In this document: positions 6,137 through 14,467 of the stretch, one piece after another
How the letters are laid out: every line of letters begins with the position of its first letter
Position numbering within the stretch: the stretch's first letter is position 1
NCBI GenBank assembly: GCA_025936205.1
Contig: JAICTU010000112.1
Span: forward strand, 1 to 20,441
Origin: Polyangiaceae bacterium
GTDB lineage: Bacteria > Myxococcota > Polyangia > Polyangiales > Polyangiaceae
Direction of reading: 5' to 3'
Length of the DNA stretch: 20,441 nt
Made by a program: the position numbers and the translations under genes
The notes under the pieces: model-generated
The model's database searches: none
Seen by the model: only the letters and a program-made list of their open reading frames with translations
What the model was told of the DNA's origin: nothing

Positions 6137-9100
6137 TCAGGGGCCAATCGCCGTCGCGGCATCCGAGGGCGCTTGCCGCGCATTGGCCAGCAGTTGCTGC
6201 AACGCGGCGGGACTTGCGGGCTTGGTCAAGTGCAGGTCGAAGCCAGCCTGCAGCGCGCGTTCCTTGTCGCGAGCCTGACCCCAGCCGGTGAGCGCGACGA
6301 TCAGCGGCCTCGCGCCATGCTCGCGCCGGATGCGCCGGCACGTCTCGTAGCCGTCGATGCCCGGCATGCCGATATCGAGCAACACCACGTCCGGCTGGAA
6401 CTCGCACACCGCGCGCACCCCGGCTTCGCCGTCATAGGCCACCTTGCACCGGCCGCCGATGGCTTCCATCAACAGCGCCAGCGTATCGGCCGCGTCCGCG
6501 TTGTCGTCGATCACCACCACCCGCCGGTCCACGGCGGCGGGCCGGGCCGCATGCTCCGAGGGCTGCGCTGCAACCACGGGAGCGGGCAGCGGCAGGCGGA
6601 TCACAAACCGGCTGCCCCGCCCCGGGCCGCCGCTGAAGGCTTCGATCGAGCCACCGTGCATCTCGATCAGGCGCCGCGCCAGCGCCAGACCGATACCGAG
6701 ACCACCGGAGGCACGCTGGGAACCAGGCTCGCCCTGCGTGAACAGCTCGAACACGCGCGGCAGGAGCTCGCGCGAGATGCCCGCCCCGGAGTCCTGCACC
6801 GCCAGTATCAGCTCGGGAGCTGGGCCTGCTACCCCAGCGCTCTCGGCGGCGATGCGGATCTGCCCGCCGGGGTCGGTAAACTTGATGGCGTTGTGCAGCA
6901 AGTTCGAGAGGACTTGCACGAAGCGCGTCGGATCGACGTCGAGCGCGAGCGGCGCCGACGGCAGCTCCAGCTCCAGCCGCAGCTGCCCCGCGTCGAGCGC
7001 CGCACGATGAGCCTCCAGCGCAGTGCTGACCAGCGACTGCAGCGTCACCGCCTGGCGCTGCAGGCGGATGCTGCCGGAGTTGATGCGCGAGACGTCGAGC
7101 AGGTCGTCCACCAGGCGCACCATGTGGTTCACCTGGCGCTCCATCACACCGCGCACCCGGGCGCCGCCGTCGGGCGAATCGCTGGTCAGGCGCAGCAGCT
7201 CCAGGCCGGTGCGGATCGGCGCCAGCGGATTGCGCAGCTCGTGGGCGAGCACGGCCAGGAACTCGTCCTTGCGCCGATCGCTCTCCTTCAGCTGTTGCTC
7301 GCTGCGCCGCAGCGCGTCCTCTGCGAACCTGCGATCGCTGATGTCCGTCGCCACTCCGGTCAAGCGCAGCGGGCGCCCCTGCTCAAAGCTGGCCTGCGCG
7401 CGGATCGTCAGCCAGTGCACGCCGCCGTCGGGGTGCACCACGCGGATGTCCTCGCGCAATCGACCGGAGCCGTCGGGGTCGAGCGCGCGCGCTACGGCGT
7501 CCGCGTAGCGATCGCGGTCGTCCACGTGGATCAGCTGCCTGAGCGCGAGCTCCAGGCTCAGCGAGCCTTCCGTGGGCAGCCCGAACAGGCTCAGCATGCG
7601 GGCGTCGGCCTCGGTGCGATCCTCGGCGACATGCCAGGCGAACGCGCCCATGCCCGCCGCCTCCAGCGCCTGCTGCAGCCTCAGCTCCGTCTCGCGCAGG
7701 CTGGCATCTGCGAGCGCACGCTCCAGCCGCTGGAACAGGCGCTCCGACAGATCTTGCAAGAGCTCGATCTCGTCGTCGCGCCAGTCTCGAGCGGACTCGG
7801 CACCGACGCAGAAGACGACGATACCTTCGTCCTTCCGCTGAACCGGCACGCACACGAGCGAACGGATGCCCCGATCTCGACAGCTCTGCACATCGACGCG
7901 CGGGTCGATCAGCGCGTCAAACACCACCAGCGGTCGACCTGTCTGATACAGGCGCAGCACTTCCTTCGGCACCACCTCGGAGAGCTGCTGGGTCGCGGGG
8001 GTCCCGAGCAGGCCGCCACTGCTCCACGTGGAACGCACGCGCAGCGCATCCCGTGCCGGGTACAGCTCCGCCAGCGAGCAGCCCGACAGCTTCAGAAAGC
8101 CGCCCAGCTTGGCGCTGACCACGCGCAGGATCTCCTCGGCGGAGTTCAGGCGCGCCAGCTCGTCCTGAATGTCGGCCAGGAACGCCGCGTTCTGCTCGCG
8201 CCGTTTGCCCTGCGTGATGTCGGAGAACACCACGGCCACCTGATGGTTCTCGCCTTCGCCGAGCGCGCTGGCATAGACGCTGAACCATCTGCCCGTCACC
8301 TGCACGTACTGCTCGAAGCGCACCGGCTGCTTGGTGATGGCCACTTTACCGACCACGTCGATCCACCGCTGCTCGACGTGCGGCAACAACTCGAGCGCGC
8401 GCTTGCCCGTGGCGACCACTCCGGTCTGCCGCTGGAACGCGCGGTTGGTCTCGACGAAGGTGAAGTCCCGCGCCATGCCGGCGTCGTCGAACAGCACCTG
8501 CAGGATCGCGAACCCCTCGTCGATGGAATCGAACAGGCTGCGATACTTGGCCGCCGACTCGCGCGACGCCTGCTCGGCGCGCGCGCGCTGCACCGCTGCC
8601 CAGGTGCGCTCCGCGGTCTCCTCGATCAGCGCCAGCTCTTCGTTGCTCCATGGCCGGGGCACGGTGCTGTGCAACGTCAGCATCGCGGCCAGGCGGCCCT
8701 GCTCCAGCAGAGGCGCGCTGGCGAAGGCCGCGACGTCGAGCGCGGCGTAGCTGGCACGCTCCTCCGGGGTGAGCAGATCGACCGCGTGCAGGTCGGCAAT
8801 GGCGAAGGTGCGCCCCGCACGGTACTCGGCCATCAGGGTCGGGCCGAAGTCGTCCAGCCGCCAGCGCCCGAGCAGGCTCTTCATCCCGGGCACGCAATAC
8901 TCGCGCTGAACCCGCACGCCGTTGCCGTCGGCATCGACCTCCACGTACGCAACGCGGCTCAGACCGAGGTGCTGTCCCAGCACGCGCGCGGCCTCGCTCT
9001 GGACTCGCAAGGGATCGCTCCAGGGCCGCAGCGCGTCTGACAGCTGCACGCGAAAGGCATCCATTCGAGCCGTGCGGCGCGCGCTCTCTTCCGGCCCGAT

Positions 9101-9166
9101 CGCGCCGCTCTCCGGCTTGCTGCCGGCCGCGGGCTCGTCGAATGGAGAAAGCTGAGATGCGCTCAT
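6137..9166 (-). CDS. Soluble hybrid sensor histidine kinase (GAF-PAS-GAF-PAS-HisKA-HATPase-REC)
   Basis: This 1009-residue protein has no membrane segment or signal peptide and should be cytoplasmic. Domains in order: GAF about 50-200, PAS about 204-317 (ends VVFSDITQGKRREQ), GAF about 325-485, PAS about 500-612 (ends GVATDISDRR), HisKA about 630-700 with phospho-acceptor His642 in EFLAVLAHELRNPLAP, HATPase with N box FVQVLSNLLHNAIKF (near 755), G1 DSGAGI and G2 GGLGIGLALARRL, and a receiver about 880-1000 with Asp931 in VVLLDIGMPGIDG and the conserved Lys in LTKPA. All catalytic residues are there. The GAF and PAS domains show no Cys or other residue that reveals the ligand. With no output domain or partner regulator nearby, its target is unknown. 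The ATG at 9166 has GGAG about 9 bases upstream. Confidence 0.93.
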   Translation of the reverse strand: MSASQLSPFDEPAAGSKPESGAIGPEESARRTARMDAFRVQLSDALRPWSDPLRVQSEAARVLGQHLGLSRVAYVEVDADGNGVRVQREYCVPGMKSLLGRWRLDDFGPTLMAEYRAGRTFAIADLHAVDLLTPEERASYAALDVAAFASAPLLEQGRLAAMLTLHSTVPRPWSNEELALIEETAERTWAAVQRARAEQASRESAAKYRSLFDSIDEGFAILQVLFDDAGMARDFTFVETNRAFQRQTGVVATGKRALELLPHVEQRWIDVVGKVAITKQPVRFEQYVQVTGRWFSVYASALGEGENHQVAVVFSDITQGKRREQNAAFLADIQDELARLNSAEEILRVVSAKLGGFLKLSGCSLAELYPARDALRVRSTWSSGGLLGTPATQQLSEVVPKEVLRLYQTGRPLVVFDALIDPRVDVQSCRDRGIRSLVCVPVQRKDEGIVVFCVGAESARDWRDDEIELLQDLSERLFQRLERALADASLRETELRLQQALEAAGMGAFAWHVAEDRTEADARMLSLFGLPTEGSLSLELALRQLIHVDDRDRYADAVARALDPDGSGRLREDIRVVHPDGGVHWLTIRAQASFEQGRPLRLTGVATDISDRRFAEDALRRSEQQLKESDRRKDEFLAVLAHELRNPLAPIRTGLELLRLTSDSPDGGARVRGVMERQVNHMVRLVDDLLDVSRINSGSIRLQRQAVTLQSLVSTALEAHRAALDAGQLRLELELPSAPLALDVDPTRFVQVLSNLLHNAIKFTDPGGQIRIAAESAGVAGPAPELILAVQDSGAGISRELLPRVFELFTQGEPGSQRASGGLGIGLALARRLIEMHGGSIEAFSGGPGRGSRFVIRLPLPAPVVAAQPSEHAARPAAVDRRVVVIDDNADAADTLALLMEAIGGRCKVAYDGEAGVRAVCEFQPDVVLLDIGMPGIDGYETCRRIRREHGARPLIVALTGWGQARDKERALQAGFDLHLTKPASPAALQQLLANARQAPSDAATAIGP

Positions 9167-9334
9167 ACCGGTGCTGCTCCGGGGCGAGGCCCTATTCTCG
9201 AGCGTTACGCCTTGAACGGACTGAAGCGCAAGGCTCAGCTGTTGTCACAGACCGTCCGCGCAGAAACGCCACGCAGCGGCTGTGGCAGAATGGCGCTGCT
9301 CCACTTGTTTCGCGAGAGGCTGCGGGCCCGATGA
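9167..9334. promoter_or_regulatory. Gap between kefC stop and hybrid kinase start (probable kinase promoter)
   Basis: This 168-base gap lies between two leftward genes and probably carries the promoter of the kinase. A small inverted repeat (GCCAC at 9268-9272, GTGGC at 9282-9286) could form a weak hairpin after kefC, but only a short T-rich stretch follows it on the minus strand. I cannot assign a convincing -35/-10 pair. Confidence 0.3.
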
Positions 9335-11200
9335 TCAGGGTTTCGCGAGCGCCGGCGTGCGCCGATCGCCGCCTTCTTCCTGCGCTTCCGCGTCACTGTG
9401 CCAGCCCTTTCCCACCTGCCGATCCAGCGTGGCACGGTCGCGCTCCATCTGTTGCTCCAGCTGATCCCGCGCCGAGCGGGCCAGGTTCGTGCGCTGCGCT
9501 TCGTCCGCCCAGATCGCCAGCATCTGCTCCATCGAAGCCAGGTTGTGGCGCCGGAAGGCATCCGCCCGTTCCTTCGCCTCGAAGGCGCGCACGCCCAGCA
9601 CTTCCAGCGCGCGGCGCCCGATCGAGAGCGCCGACTCGAAGGTCTCGCGCTCCAGGATCTGAACGCCTGCCGAGCGCAGCCGCTGCCAGTGCGGCACGTT
9701 GCGCGCGCGCGCCACGATCGCGAGCCTGGGAAAGTGTTCGCGCACGGACTCGACCAGCCGCACGCTGGCGTCCGGATCGTCGATCGCGACCACCAACAGC
9801 CGTGCGTGCTCCGCGCCGGCGGCGTGCAGCAGATCGAGGCGCGTCGCATCGCCGTAGTAGACGCGAAAGTCAAAGCGCTTGAGCAACTCCACCTGGTCGG
9901 GATCGAAGTCCAGCACGGTGGCCTTGACCCCGCTCGCAAACAACAGGCGGCCCACGATCTGACCGAAGCGACCGAAGCCGGCGATGATCACCTGCGCGTG
10001 CTGATCTTCGATCTCGTCGGCCTCGCGCCGCGGAGACTTGCTTTCCAGGCGCGCTTGCACACAGTCGTGCAAGATCAGTGCGAGCGGCGTGAGCGCCATC
10101 GAGAGCGCCACGGCGAGCGTGAGCAGCGCGTCCCAGCGCCCCGGCAATAGCCGCGCCGAGCGCGCCACGCCGAACACGACGAAGGCGAATTCCCCGCCCT
10201 GCGAGAGCAGCGCCGCGAACAGCCAGTTCTGGCGCCGGCTCACCCCGAGCGGGCGCGCCACGAGCGCCAGGGTGAGCGCCTTGATGGCCTGGAAGCCGAG
10301 GATCAGCAGCACCACGAAGCCGGGCTCGCTCCAGAGCAGCGCGAAATCGATGCTCATGCCCACGGCGATGAAGAACAGGCCCATCAACAGGCCCCGAAAC
10401 GGCTCGATGTCGGTCTCGAGCGCATGACGATATTCGGAGCCCGCCAGCAGCACGCCGGCCAGAAACGCACCCAGTGCCATCGAGATGCCCACGCTCGCCA
10501 TCAGCGCGGCGATGCCCAGTACCAGCAGCAGCGTGAAGGCGCTGAACACCTCGCGCCCGGTCTTGGCCACGGCGCGCAGGATGCGCGGTGTCAAGAAGCG
10601 GCCGATCACCACCACCGCCACCACCGCGGACAGCACCCGCAGCGCGGGCCACAGCCCGGCGCTGCCGCTGCTCGCGCCCGCTGGAGCCGCCAGCAGCGGC
10701 ACGACGGCGAGCAGCGGGATGGCCGCGATGTCCTGGAACAGCAGCACCGCAAATGCGATACGCCCGACCGGGGTGGCCTGCAGGTTCTTCTCGGACATGG
10801 TCTGCATGCTCACGGCCGTCGAGGACAGCCCGAGCGCGAGCCCCGACACCAGCGCCGCCTGCCAGGGCAAGCCGAGCAACAACGCGCCGGCTCCGAGCGG
10901 CAGCGCGGCCGCCAACAACTGCAACGACCCGCCGCCAAACACCGCGCGGCGCAGCTTCCAGAGCTGCTTCGGATCCAGCTCCAGCCCGATCACGAACAAC
11001 ATCAGCACCACGCCGAACTCCGCGAAGTGCAGCGTGGCTTCCGCCTCCGGCACGATGTGCAACCCGAACGGGCCGATGATGCAGCCCGCGGCGAGGTAGC
11101 CCAGCACCGAGCCGAGCTCGAGCCGGCTCGCGATCGGCACGCACACCACCGCGGCTGCCAGGTACACGACCGCCTCGATCAGCAGCGAGTGCTCGCTCAT
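9335..11200 (-). CDS. kefC: KefC-like potassium/proton antiporter (CPA2) with RCK domain
   Basis: This 621-residue protein is a CPA2-family antiporter. The N-terminal 380 or so residues are a string of hydrophobic helices with family motifs: FVIGLELDPKQLW, GLALGLSSTAVSMQTMSEKN, LLFQDIAAIPLLAV and LLSQGGEFAFVVFG. From about residue 403 there is a TrkA-N/RCK Rossmann domain (VIIAGFGRFGQIVGRLL, then TVLDFD and YYGDATRLDLL), which binds nucleotide or ligand and gates transport. The last 80 or so residues are polar and charged. In the Kef family, efflux of K+ in exchange for H+ is switched on by glutathione adducts and protects cells from electrophiles. Its ATG overlaps the stop of the kefF-like gene (ATGA on the minus strand, 11197-11200), the classical kefF-kefC layout. 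Glutathione control is inferred from that pairing. Confidence 0.9.
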   Translation of the reverse strand: MSEHSLLIEAVVYLAAAVVCVPIASRLELGSVLGYLAAGCIIGPFGLHIVPEAEATLHFAEFGVVLMLFVIGLELDPKQLWKLRRAVFGGGSLQLLAAALPLGAGALLLGLPWQAALVSGLALGLSSTAVSMQTMSEKNLQATPVGRIAFAVLLFQDIAAIPLLAVVPLLAAPAGASSGSAGLWPALRVLSAVVAVVVIGRFLTPRILRAVAKTGREVFSAFTLLLVLGIAALMASVGISMALGAFLAGVLLAGSEYRHALETDIEPFRGLLMGLFFIAVGMSIDFALLWSEPGFVVLLILGFQAIKALTLALVARPLGVSRRQNWLFAALLSQGGEFAFVVFGVARSARLLPGRWDALLTLAVALSMALTPLALILHDCVQARLESKSPRREADEIEDQHAQVIIAGFGRFGQIVGRLLFASGVKATVLDFDPDQVELLKRFDFRVYYGDATRLDLLHAAGAEHARLLVVAIDDPDASVRLVESVREHFPRLAIVARARNVPHWQRLRSAGVQILERETFESALSIGRRALEVLGVRAFEAKERADAFRRHNLASMEQMLAIWADEAQRTNLARSARDQLEQQMERDRATLDRQVGKGWHSDAEAQEEGGDRRTPALAKP

Positions 11201-11757
11201 GGCCTGGCTCCTTTGCCCACGGCCTCGACCAGATCCACGAGCCGCCCGCGGTAGCGCGCGACGGCATCGTCCAGCGTCTCCTCGGGCACCCGATGTGCGC
11301 CGTGCAACACCAGCGGCGGCTCCCAGTGCATGCCACAGAACAGCGCCGTCTGCTCGATCACGGGCGAGAAATCCCCGAACGGCAGCCGGTGCATCCCCCC
11401 GGGGCCGTATGCCGTCTCATCCCCGCCGGTCGTGACCACCCATAGACAACGCTTGCCCGTGAGCGCCGTGCCCCCCGCTCCGTAAGCGAAGCCGTGCACC
11501 AGCACTTTGTCGAACCAGTGCTTGAACAGCGCCGGCACCGAGTACCAGTACAGGGGGTGCTGCCAGACCAGCGCCCGCGCGCGCCGCAACAGGTTCTGCT
11601 CCAGCTCCACGTCGATGTCGAAGCCCGGGTACAGGTCGTAGAGGGAACGCACCGCCACCCCCTCGAGGCCCTCGGCGGCGCGCAGCAGGCGGCGATTTGC
11701 CCGGGAGCGGTCGGGGTACGGGTGCGCGAGGAGGAGCAGGACAGGAGGATCGGCCAC
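11197..11757 (-). CDS. kefF: KefF-like NAD(P)H:quinone oxidoreductase, Kef ancillary protein
   Basis: This 186-residue flavodoxin-fold protein belongs to the NQO1/KefF/KefG family. LLLLAHPYPDRSRANRRLL (residues 7-25) is the FMN-phosphate binding start. WQHPLYWYSVPALFKHWFDK (near 69-88) and FAYG form the family core, and WVVTTGGDETAYG follows. Family knowledge: KefF binds the cytoplasmic side of KefC, is needed for full efflux activity and reduces quinones. The four-base overlap with kefC implies co-translation. The start is GTG at 11757, preceded on the minus strand by a pyrimidine run (TTTCCCCCC) with no Shine-Dalgarno sequence; no better in-frame start is visible. The promoter must lie in the 73-base gap shared with the divergent GH20 gene. 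Confidence 0.88.
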   Translation of the reverse strand: MADPPVLLLLAHPYPDRSRANRRLLRAAEGLEGVAVRSLYDLYPGFDIDVELEQNLLRRARALVWQHPLYWYSVPALFKHWFDKVLVHGFAYGAGGTALTGKRCLWVVTTGGDETAYGPGGMHRLPFGDFSPVIEQTALFCGMHWEPPLVLHGAHRVPEETLDDAVARYRGRLVDLVEAVGKGARP

Positions 11758-11830
11758 GGGGGGAAAGACTAGCGGATCGAACCCGCCTTGTGAGGTTGCG
11801 TCGGCGTGGAAGGCAGGTGACGCTTGGGGG

Positions 11831-13708
11831 ATGGTTTCGGAGGCTGTCGAGTGGTTGTTTCCGCGGCCGCGGGCTTGTCGGGTGTTGGGGGCGGGCTGGG
11901 TTGTGCCCCGTCAGCTGGGGTGGAGTGGGCCGGAGGCGGTGCCTCGGGCGGCGCTGGAGTGGGTGGAGCAAGGGTTGCACGCGCGGGGGCATGGCTTCGA
12001 GCGTACGGTGGGCGGTCCTGGAGGGCTCGAGATGCGCCTGGAGCCGAGCCCTTCTTCCGATCCGAAGTCGGAACAAGGGTATGAGCTGCGGGTCGGGGCG
12101 GGGGGCATTTCGCTCGCCGCGACTTCGACGGCAGGGTTGCAGTATGGGCTCGCGACACTGGCGCAGTTGATTGCGGTCGGGCCGGGCGCGCCGGGGCAAG
12201 TCGAGCTGCCGCAACTCGAGATCGAAGATGCACCGGACTTTCCCGAGCGCGGGGTGATGCTCGATGTGAGCCGGGACAAAGTGCCCGCGCAGCGCACCTT
12301 GCGCATGCTGATCGACCGCCTGGCGCGCTGGAAGGTGAACCAGCTGCAGCTGTACATGGAGCACACCTTCGCGTACCGCGGACATCAGCGCGTGTGGCAG
12401 CACGCGAGCCCGCTCACCGCCGACGATATCGACGAGCTGGATGCGTACTGCGCCGAGCGCCACATCCAGCTGGTGCCCAACCAGAACAGCTTCGGGCACA
12501 TGCATCGCTGGCTGGTGCACGAGCCCTACCGGCAGCTCGCGGAGTGCCCCGACGGCTTCGACCATCCCTGGAACTGGAGCAAGGAGCCATACGGACTGTG
12601 CGCCACCGATCCGGGCAGCCTCGCGCTGCTGGAGGAGCTCTACGACCAGCTGCTGCCGCATTTCCGCAGCCGGCTCTTCAACGTCGGGCTCGACGAGACG
12701 ATCGACCTCGGTGCCGGCCGCTCGAGGGCGGCGTGCGAGGCGCGTGGCACGGAGCGGGTGTACCTCGAGTTCTTGCAAGAGGTGCAGCAGCGCGTGCAGG
12801 CACGCGGCCGGCGCATGATGTTCTGGGGCGATATCATCGTGAAACGGCCCGAGCTGATCGCCGAGCTGCCGCGGGAAGCGATCGCGCTGGAGTGGGGCTA
12901 CGAGGCGGACCACCCCTTCGCCGAGCACCTGGAGCTGTTTCGGCGCGCGGGGCTCGAGTTCTACGTCTGCCCCGGCACCAGCAGCTGGAACTCGATCGCC
13001 GGGCGCACGGAGAACGCGGCGCTCAACATCGCGCGCGCGGCCCTGCAGGGCAAGGCGGCGGGCGCAACGGGCCTGCTCACCACCGACTGGGGCGATCATG
13101 GCCACCTGCAACCCTTGCCGGTGAGCTACCTGGGACTGCTGCTCGGTGCCGGCTTCAGCTGGAACGTCGGCAGCGCTGAACGGGCCACGGAGCTCGATCT
13201 GGCGGGGCTGCTCGATCGCCATGCGTTCGCCGATCCCAAGGGCGCTCTGGGCGCCGTCGCGCGGGATCTCGGCAACGCCTATCGCGAGGCGGGCAGCTTG
13301 CGCGCCAACTCGTCGGTGCTGTTCTGGGCGTTGATCAAGCCCGAGCGCTTGTTCGAGCCCACGGGTGTCACGCGCGAGAGCCTGGAGCGCACGCTGGAGT
13401 TCGTGGAGCGCGCGGGTCAGCCGCTGGCTTCAGCGCGGCCTGCTGTGAACGATGGTCCGCTGTTGCGCGATGAGTTCAGCTGGGCGCACGACGTGTTGCG
13501 CTTTGCGTGCCGGCTCGGCATCGAGCGCGCGGGGCTTGCCGACCGCGATGCGGTAGGATCCATACGGAACGGCACGCGCGCGGCGCTGGCGCTCGAGCTG
13601 CGCAAGCTCATCGAACGGCACCGGGCGTTGTGGCAGGCGCGGAACCGGCAGGGCGGGCTTGCGGATTCGGCGGCGAGGTTGGAGCGGTTGTTGGGGACGC
13701 TGGTTTAG
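11831..13708 (+). CDS. Beta-N-acetylhexosaminidase, glycoside hydrolase family 20
   Basis: This 625-residue GH20 enzyme would release terminal GlcNAc or GalNAc from oligosaccharides, by a substrate-assisted mechanism in this family. The N-terminal 110 or so residues form the GH20b zincin-like fold (ISLAATSTAGLQYGLATLAQ near 95-114). The TIM barrel starts near FPERGVMLDVSRDKVP. The catalytic Asp288-Glu289 pair lies in LFNVGLDETIDLG. Barrel motifs LVPNQNSFGHMHRWL, ALEWGYEADHPFAEH, PGTSSWNSIAGRT and LLTTDWGDHGH are clear. After about residue 430 there is a helical C-terminal region that I cannot name. The N-terminus (MVSEAVEWLFPRPRAC) has no signal peptide, so the enzyme should be cytoplasmic, perhaps acting on recycled peptidoglycan or imported chitin fragments (inference). 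The GGGGG right before the ATG is the only SD-like element close to the start. Confidence 0.92.
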   Translation: MVSEAVEWLFPRPRACRVLGAGWVVPRQLGWSGPEAVPRAALEWVEQGLHARGHGFERTVGGPGGLEMRLEPSPSSDPKSEQGYELRVGAGGISLAATSTAGLQYGLATLAQLIAVGPGAPGQVELPQLEIEDAPDFPERGVMLDVSRDKVPAQRTLRMLIDRLARWKVNQLQLYMEHTFAYRGHQRVWQHASPLTADDIDELDAYCAERHIQLVPNQNSFGHMHRWLVHEPYRQLAECPDGFDHPWNWSKEPYGLCATDPGSLALLEELYDQLLPHFRSRLFNVGLDETIDLGAGRSRAACEARGTERVYLEFLQEVQQRVQARGRRMMFWGDIIVKRPELIAELPREAIALEWGYEADHPFAEHLELFRRAGLEFYVCPGTSSWNSIAGRTENAALNIARAALQGKAAGATGLLTTDWGDHGHLQPLPVSYLGLLLGAGFSWNVGSAERATELDLAGLLDRHAFADPKGALGAVARDLGNAYREAGSLRANSSVLFWALIKPERLFEPTGVTRESLERTLEFVERAGQPLASARPAVNDGPLLRDEFSWAHDVLRFACRLGIERAGLADRDAVGSIRNGTRAALALELRKLIERHRALWQARNRQGGLADSAARLERLLGTLV

Positions 13709-13718
13709 TACTTCGCGC

Positions 13719-13738
13719 CCCAACGTACGGCGGTTGGG
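13719..13738. terminator. Small hairpin between convergent GH20 and 54-residue gene
   Basis: CCCAAC at 13719-13724 pairs with GTTGGG at 13733-13738 over an 8-base loop, in the 32-base gap between convergent stop codons. It could serve both strands. The stem has only six pairs and no clear T-run follows, so this is a weak candidate. Confidence 0.28.
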
Positions 13739-13740
13739 CC

Positions 13741-13905
13741 CTACCGTGGACGAGACGTAAAACGCGTCCCCTTGATCAAGATGACACCGATGCCCAGCAG
13801 TAGGCCGACGCCAATCCAGCTCTTGGGTACATCGAGCAACAGCGCCGCCCAGGCCAAGGCCGCCAAGATTACGAGCAGCCCGAGAAAGTACACGGCCGTC
13901 TGCAT
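13741..13905 (-). CDS. Small two-helix membrane protein, 54 residues
   Basis: A short minus-strand frame encodes 54 residues starting MQTAVYFLGLLVILAALAWA and ending in TRFTSRPR. There are two hydrophobic segments, about 4-24 and 31-45, separated by the turn DVPKSW, and a basic C-terminal tail. The start ATG at 13905 is preceded by GGAAGA with good spacing. The pattern (YFLGLLV, W, VPKSWIGVGLLLGIGV) resembles small proteobacterial inner-membrane proteins of unknown function that I recall only loosely. It stands alone between GH20 and the HxlR regulator. The hydrophobic pattern, SD and length make it a likely real gene; its function is unknown. Confidence 0.65.
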   Translation of the reverse strand: MQTAVYFLGLLVILAALAWAALLLDVPKSWIGVGLLLGIGVILIKGTRFTSRPR

Positions 13906-14030
13906 GCGTCTTCCAAAGCTAGCACAGGCTCATGTCGCATGGTCTCTGTGGCAGTTTGCGCCACGTCGTCAGGCACCGACAGAGCCTGGGTCTAGTGAGG
14001 CCGCCCCCTGGGCACCGGTCGTCGTCGGTG

Positions 14031-14420
14031 TCAGCCGTTCTTCTTCGAAGCCTTCGCGTACACACGGCGCATTTCCGCCATCGCGGCCCGGTTCGCGACC
14101 GTCCAGTCGAGGAGTGCCTGTACGGGTTCGATCAGCGTGAGCCCGAGCGCGCTCAGCTCGTAGTCGACGCGCGGCGGCACGGTGGGAAAGATCGTGCGCT
14201 TGACCAGGCCGTTCTCTTCCAGCCTCTTCAGCCGGAGGGTGAGCATGCGCTGCGAGATACCGCTGATCGCGCGCTGGAGCTCTTTGTAGCGGAGGGTGGG
14301 CGCCTTGCTGAGCGCACCGAGGACCAACAGCGTCCATTTCTCGCCGAGCAGCGCGACCAGCTGATCGACCGCGGCGCACTGGCTCGCTTCCATGCGCACC
14401 GATTTGTTCGTGACGCCCAA
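14031..14420 (-). CDS. HxlR-family winged-helix transcriptional regulator
   Basis: This 129-residue single-domain MarR/HxlR-type repressor has LLGEKWTLLVLGALSKAP (near 24-41), the recognition region LRYKELQRAISGISQRMLTL, LKRLEENGLVKR and the wing followed by PPRVDYELSALGLTL. All are HxlR hallmarks. There is one Cys, at residue 15 just before the first helix, where YodB/HypR-type members carry their redox-sensing Cys. The start is TTG at 14420: a perfect AAGGAGG lies at 14428-14434 (minus strand), seven bases from it. An ATG at 14393 would lack such a site. The divergent neighbour, 47 bases away, is an FMN reductase. Control of that gene and of itself in response to quinones or oxidants is the likely role, by analogy with Bacillus YodB/AzoR. 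Confidence 0.9.
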   Translation of the reverse strand: MGVTNKSVRMEASQCAAVDQLVALLGEKWTLLVLGALSKAPTLRYKELQRAISGISQRMLTLRLKRLEENGLVKRTIFPTVPPRVDYELSALGLTLIEPVQALLDWTVANRAAMAEMRRVYAKASKKNG

Positions 14421-14467
14421 GTTTGTGCCTCCTTGCGCAGATTCGCGCGGAGCGCGACCCTACCCTC
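14421..14467. promoter_or_regulatory. Divergent control region between HxlR regulator and FMN reductase
   Basis: This 47-base gap between divergent starts includes the AAGGAGG ribosome site of the regulator (14428-14434, minus strand) and probably the operator for the HxlR protein. The GCGC-rich part (14448-14457) is partly symmetric but too common in this genome to call an operator. Promoters may extend into either gene. Confidence 0.4.

Noticed and set aside
6076..6183. N-terminal extension of the adenosyltransferase
   Set aside because: It adds 36 Arg/Ser-rich residues that overlap the kinase stop. Family members begin at MKIYTKTGD.
6074..9040. 988-codon open frame on the + strand, antisense to the hybrid kinase
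   Set aside because: Its translation is Arg/Gln/Ala/His-rich without domains or hydrophobic cores, as expected for a mirror of a GC-rich gene. The opposite strand has seven clear domains with all catalytic residues.
11417..13222. 601-codon minus-strand open frame across the kefF start and the GH20 gene
   Set aside because: It overlaps two well-supported genes, is low in complexity (Pro/Arg-rich) and shows no family motif.
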